DNA from: Alphaproteobacteria bacterium
GTDB taxonomy: Bacteria; Pseudomonadota; Alphaproteobacteria; Rhizobiales; JAKIUO01
Assembly (NCBI GenBank): GCA_024279115.1
Contig: JAJRRW010000002.1
Coordinates: 1 to 39,201 of the forward strand
DNA length: 39,201 nt
Direction: 5' to 3'
Position 1 is the first letter of the stretch. Each line of letters opens with the position of its first letter. This document shows positions 36,089 through 39,201 of this stretch, in pieces. A model generated the notes under the pieces. The model saw only the letters and a program-made list of their open reading frames with translations. It ran no database searches and had not been told where the DNA came from. The position numbers and the translations under genes are program-made.

Positions 36089-36589
36089 ATGCCGCGCTCG
36101 ATCCTCTCTCGCGCCCTCATCGCGCATATCAAAGAGCAGTTTTTACTCGACTGGCAAGGTATCCATGGGGTGCCGCACTGGGCGCGGGTGCTGGTCAATG
36201 GGCGGCGGCTGGCCAAACACACCGGCGCCAATCTCAAAATTGTCGAACTTTTTGCCTTCCTTCATGACGCGCAGCGCCAAAATGAGGGCACTGATCCCGA
36301 ACATGGCCCACGGGCCGCGCAATGGCTCAACAGCCTCAACGGCCGGTTCTTTCACCTTGATGATCGCGAATTTCAGCTATTGCAAACCGCCTGCGCAGAT
36401 CACACAAAAGGTCTTACCAAAGGCGATATGACCGTTTGCACCTGCTGGGACGCCGACCGGCTCGATCTCGGGCGCGTTGGTATCAAACCCGACCCCGCTT
36501 ATCTTTGCACGGATATTGCCCGCCACAAGGCCACCATAGAATGGGCCTTTGCACGCAGCATTGCCCAGCGGCGCGCAAACAAGGGCTGA
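36089..36589 (+). CDS. HD-domain phosphohydrolase-like protein
   Basis: This 166-aa soluble protein has the HD-superfamily metal-binding pattern: HGVPHWARVLVNG with the first His, FAFLHDAQRQNEG with the His-Asp pair, and DADRLDLGRVG with the late Asp. HD proteins of this size hydrolyse phosphate esters of nucleotides or similar small molecules; the substrate here cannot be told. The ATG at 36089 has AAGGA just upstream. It follows the TAXI gene by 46 bp on the same strand, so cotranscription is possible. A short palindromic repeat (36669-36731) follows it. Confidence 0.82.
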   Translation: MPRSILSRALIAHIKEQFLLDWQGIHGVPHWARVLVNGRRLAKHTGANLKIVELFAFLHDAQRQNEGTDPEHGPRAAQWLNSLNGRFFHLDDREFQLLQTACADHTKGLTKGDMTVCTCWDADRLDLGRVGIKPDPAYLCTDIARHKATIEWAFARSIAQRRANKG

Positions 36590-36668
36590 CGGTCAGCCCC
36601 CCAAAATAAACTGATCTACCCTGTTTCTTTCTGGCAGCGCAGCCTATAACCTTGCCCCGGGGTGTACC

Positions 36669-36731
36669 AGAGCTATTTGCGTTCACTCACGCTCAGTTTT
36701 TTCTGAAGCTGAGGGAATGCAAACCGCTCTC
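36669..36731. repeat. 63-bp short relative of the palindromic element
   Basis: AGAGCTATTTGCGTTCACTC (from 36669) and, inverted, AGAGCGGTTTGCATTCCCTC (to 36730) flank a small loop containing TTTTTT. The ends match those of the 166-bp element at 6619-6784 (AGAGC-NN-TTGC-R-TTCACTC), but the interior is lost. The stem and T-run might act as a terminator for the HD gene. Confidence 0.65.
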
Positions 36732-36758
36732 AAACATTGGATAGAAAAAGAGGTTTTC

Positions 36759-38141
36759 ATGTACCAACCGGCCCACAAGATCTTGCTCGTGCTGGTCTCC
36801 ATGATACTGATATCAACGGTATCGGCGCACGCTGCCGGGCGCTATGCGCTGGTCATCGGCAATTCTGCCTATACAGGCAGCCCATCGCTCAAAAACCCTA
36901 AAAACGACGCAGAACTGATGGCCAAAACCCTTGGTGAGGTTGGCTTTGAGGTCATCAAGGTGACGGATGCCGATCAGCGGCAAATGCGCCGCGCCATGCT
37001 CGATTTCAGCCGCATCTTGCGCAATAATCCTGACAGTATCGGCCTGTTTTACTATGCCGGACATGGCGTCCAGGTACGAGGTATCAACTATATGGTGCCG
37101 GTCACCGCTGATATAAAGGACGAGGAGGAAGTGCGCTTTGAAGGGGTCGATGTCAACGATTTCCTTGGCACCATGCGCAGCTCCAACAGCCGCCTCAATA
37201 TTATCATTCTGGATGCCTGCCGCAACAATCCCTATGCCGGGTCCAATCGCTCGGGCACCAGGGGCCTTGCTCCCGTGCAAGCCGCCAGCGGCACCTTGAT
37301 TGCCTACTCGACCGCGCCGGGCGACGTGGCCTTTGATGGCAACGGCCTCAACAGCCCCTATACGCTGGCCCTTTCGCGTTTTATCCGCAAGCCGGGTCTG
37401 GCCGTTGAAACCGTCTTCAAACGCGTTCTCGCCTCGGTGGAAGATGCCACCCAGAACAAACAGACCCCGTGGCTGACCGGTGCCTTTCGCGGCGAATTTT
37501 ATTTCAAAATGAAAGAGCAAAAAGTCGCCCAGCAAACAGCCACAACGGCAGACAAAACCGCCAATAGCAGTCTCAAACGCTCAAGTGGCTCTGGCCCGGG
37601 CCTTGAAAAACTGTTCTGGGAGAGCATCGTCAATTCCACCAATGCAGCTTCTTTCCAGGCCTATCTGACGGCCTTTCCAACTGGCGTTTTCGCGCCGCTG
37701 GCAAAGCTCAAAATAGCGGAGCTTGAAAAGGCCGGGAGAAACATTGTTGTGGCATCCAAGCCGCCATCAGCCACCACAACCGCCCGCACCGTGCAGCCAG
37801 AAGCCCCTCGCAACCCGCCCATTATTCCCAACAAGAAGAAAGCCAATATCCTCACCTATCGGGCCATTTTTCCCAACAGTTCCAAAAAACAGCTCAAACG
37901 CGCAGAAGTGGAAGGGCTCTCTTGTCATAAATTATGGATCGCCCGCAATGAGATCTTTCATCGCAACGGCTATTGCTTCAAAAGTGAAAAAGGTATCCGC
38001 TATTTTGACAATTCCAACTGCACCTCCTCGGCCCCCAAACTGACAATGCTTGAGCAGCGCAACAAACGCACCATTCGCACCTGGGAGATCCGCAAACGCT
38101 GCTGGACCAAACGCAAATCAAGCACCACCAAAAGCAGGTAG
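36759..38141 (+). CDS. Exported caspase-like (C14, orthocaspase) protein with YARHG domain
   Basis: This 460-aa protein has a signal peptide (LLVLVSMILISTVSAHA-AGR), a C14 caspase-like domain (about residues 28-240) and a C-terminal YARHG domain. The catalytic dyad is present: His in YYAGHGVQ and Cys in ILDACRNNPY. The YARHG region reads ARNEIFHRNGYCF. The middle linker (about 250-370) is polar and of low complexity. Orthocaspases cleave after basic residues in characterised cases; the signal peptide places this one in the periplasm. The ATG at 36759 has GAGG seven bases upstream and removes the ORF-track extension, which lies in a repeat. No partner gene is obvious. Confidence 0.9.
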   Translation: MYQPAHKILLVLVSMILISTVSAHAAGRYALVIGNSAYTGSPSLKNPKNDAELMAKTLGEVGFEVIKVTDADQRQMRRAMLDFSRILRNNPDSIGLFYYAGHGVQVRGINYMVPVTADIKDEEEVRFEGVDVNDFLGTMRSSNSRLNIIILDACRNNPYAGSNRSGTRGLAPVQAASGTLIAYSTAPGDVAFDGNGLNSPYTLALSRFIRKPGLAVETVFKRVLASVEDATQNKQTPWLTGAFRGEFYFKMKEQKVAQQTATTADKTANSSLKRSSGSGPGLEKLFWESIVNSTNAASFQAYLTAFPTGVFAPLAKLKIAELEKAGRNIVVASKPPSATTTARTVQPEAPRNPPIIPNKKKANILTYRAIFPNSSKKQLKRAEVEGLSCHKLWIARNEIFHRNGYCFKSEKGIRYFDNSNCTSSAPKLTMLEQRNKRTIRTWEIRKRCWTKRKSSTTKSR

Positions 38142-38177
38142 TGCGCCAGTGCGCCAGTAAAACTGGTGTGCTTTGGT

Positions 38178-38200
38178 AAAAAAATGCCCTGTTAGGGCAA
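38178..38200 (-). terminator. Intrinsic terminator (minus strand), second of a tandem pair
   Basis: On the minus strand, TGCCCT-AAC-AGGGCA is followed by TTTTTTT (38184-38178). It backs up the hairpin at 38213-38247 for the DUF2384-like gene; on the plus strand the same stem lies after the orthocaspase gene but without a T-run. Confidence 0.85.
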
Positions 38201-38212
38201 CAATTCTCGCGC

Positions 38213-38247
38213 AAACAAAAGGCCGTCTCCAGCTAGAGACGGCCTCA
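38213..38247 (-). terminator. Intrinsic terminator of the DUF2384-like gene
   Basis: A perfect 10-bp stem, AGGCCGTCTC (38220-38229) with GAGACGGCCT (38236-38245), is followed on the minus strand by TTTGTTT, 30 bp after the stop codon. Confidence 0.85.
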
Positions 38248-38277
38248 AATCATTATTGGCGAACAACTGGCCTATCA

Positions 38278-38688
38278 TCACGTTTTGTCTGGCTGCTGCT
38301 CATTGAGCGACCAGCCATAAGAGCAATCCAATTCAATATGCACCCGAAACATACCATCCAGACCATCTGCCAGCATGATGGCCATTGGCGATACCTTGTT
38401 AAAACGCCGGTTTTTCCGACGCAACCACATCAGGCGCATTTCTCTTGAATGGGGGTGAGATGTTTGCAGGGCGCCATGAATACCGACAATCTGCTCAAAT
38501 CGGTCAGCTATTTCTACTGAAAAAGGAAATGCTATGGCTTTTTGACGAAATCGAACCAGATCGCGTGGCTTTGCCAGCTCTTCCACTCCCATCATGCGCA
38601 CAATATACTCACGCGAGAGCTTCCACTCTTCGAGAATTGTGATGATCTGTGGGGCAAAGTCCGATATGTTTTCTTCTGTAATGTCCAT
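38278..38688 (-). CDS. DUF2384/MbcA-ParS-Xre antitoxin-like protein, no toxin nearby
   Basis: The 136-aa protein has an Xre-like helical N-terminus (about residues 1-60) and a C-terminal part resembling the toxin-binding domain of MbcA/ParS/Xre antitoxins. The key stretch is WLRRKNRRFNKVSPMAIML then FRVHIELDCSYGW, equivalent to the usual P-N-x-x-F-x-G-x-x-P-L motif followed by V-R-x-x-L-D. The typical Gly of the motif is replaced by Lys. No RES-domain toxin gene is adjacent; instead it lies 33 bp downstream of the NDUFS4-like gene in an apparent operon. It could be a solitary regulator derived from an antitoxin. The ATG has GAGG at seven bases. Confidence 0.65.
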   Translation of the reverse strand: MDITEENISDFAPQIITILEEWKLSREYIVRMMGVEELAKPRDLVRFRQKAIAFPFSVEIADRFEQIVGIHGALQTSHPHSREMRLMWLRRKNRRFNKVSPMAIMLADGLDGMFRVHIELDCSYGWSLNEQQPDKT

Positions 38689-38721
38689 CTGATCGCCTCG
38701 TAAAACCTGGAATTAGCACTC

Positions 38722-39030
38722 CTAATGTGTCCAGGCGTGTTTGCGGCCATAGCGGAAATTATCAGAATAGGCCTTTTTGATAATGCGAGGCTTTTGCACC
38801 TCATCCATCACCCGATAGGGAATACCGTTGCGCTTTGCGTAGCTGACCGCTTCTTCCTTGCTGGAAAATTTCAAACTGATTTGCGAGCGCATATCATCGC
38901 TGCTGGTCCAGCCCATCAAAGGCTCGATTTCGCTGGCCTGTTCAGGCTCATATTCCAGAACCCATATATTGGTGCTGGCGCGAGCCGACTGGGTGGCGCT
39001 TTTGGCCGGAACGAAGATCTTGGCAAACAT
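38722..39030 (-). CDS. NDUFS4-like (18-kDa) accessory subunit of respiratory complex I
   Basis: This 102-aa protein belongs to the ETC complex I 18-kDa family, found in alphaproteobacteria and mitochondria, where it stabilises the NADH-oxidising arm. Landmarks are MFAKIFVPAKSATQS, WVLEYEP, the family's central LMGWTSSDDMRSQISLKF and the end KAYSDNFRYGRKHAWTH. The ATG at 39030 has an AAGG about seven bases upstream and is preferred to the ORF start at 39105. The gene lies downstream of a tRNA-Pro gene on the same strand. Its other complex I partners are not in the window, which is usual for this subunit. Confidence 0.95.
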   Translation of the reverse strand: MFAKIFVPAKSATQSARASTNIWVLEYEPEQASEIEPLMGWTSSDDMRSQISLKFSSKEEAVSYAKRNGIPYRVMDEVQKPRIIKKAYSDNFRYGRKHAWTH

Positions 39031-39155
39031 GGCACACCTTATGGAATTAATATCGAAGACCGGAAAATCATGCTTGATATTGAAGCATTTGGCGGCGCTC
39101 TTCAAGCCCTCGTTGGCGATGCCTCCAGCCCTGCCTATTCCGGCAAAAGAAAATA

Positions 39156-39201
<46 letters not shown>

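Noticed and set aside
38142-38175. GTGCGCCA tandem pair as a functional repeat
   Set aside because: Only two 8-bp units just after the orthocaspase stop codon; too short to interpret.

Overview
The window looks like chromosomal DNA of an alphaproteobacterium, most likely of the Hyphomicrobiales (Rhizobiales) type. The markers are a CcrM-type GANTC methyltransferase with CtrA-like TTAACCAT boxes upstream, a PleC/DivJ-like histidine kinase, an NDUFS4-type accessory subunit of complex I, a psd-pssA pair, retropepsin-like aspartic proteases, and dispersed GC-rich palindromic repeats of the kind common in that group. This is inferred from gene content only; no 16S or other decisive marker is present.

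Layout. 1-177: two copies of a structured repeat whose hairpins covary. 182-3480 (minus strand): two tandem membrane-anchored aspartic protease paralogues, then a multi-TM histidine kinase. 3683-7131: an SNase-like nuclease, a FadL-type outer-membrane channel with a string of 3' hairpins, elongation factor P, and a 166-bp palindromic element whose two ends supply the stop codons of the genes on either side. 7283-12338: a PadR regulator, periplasmic adaptor and RND pump in an overlapping operon; the adaptor is frameshifted. 12686-14377: psd and pssA (phosphatidylethanolamine synthesis). 14683-19330: a four-TM coiled-coil protein of unknown role, an ATM1-like ABC exporter and fmt. 19389-22751: a small exported protein, ccrM, a DUF302 protein and an unknown protein. 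22956-29425: a very large membrane/coiled-coil protein of unknown function and a divergent bifunctional penicillin-binding protein. 29836-34870: Mrp/ApbC, a methyl-accepting chemotaxis protein with a NIT sensor domain, a membrane-anchored gluzincin-like protease and a DUF971 protein. 35048-38141: a frameshifted TAXI-type TRAP binding protein, an HD hydrolase and an orthocaspase with a YARHG domain. 38278-39201: a DUF2384-like protein, the complex I NDUFS4-like subunit and the 3' half of a tRNA-Pro.

Most genes are housekeeping or envelope functions (phospholipids, outer membrane, peptidoglycan, efflux, cell-cycle methylation). I found no phage, IS transposase, CRISPR array or clear defence island. 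Three reading frames look broken by a one-base deficit in a short homopolymer; two of the three sites share the 9-mer AAAAGGCCT. That points to assembly error, or less likely to something biological, and needs raw reads. The strongest candidates for undescribed biology are the covarying tandem hairpins (1-177), the palindromic element at 6619-6784, the 1223-aa coiled-coil membrane protein, and the coiled-coil protein at 14683.
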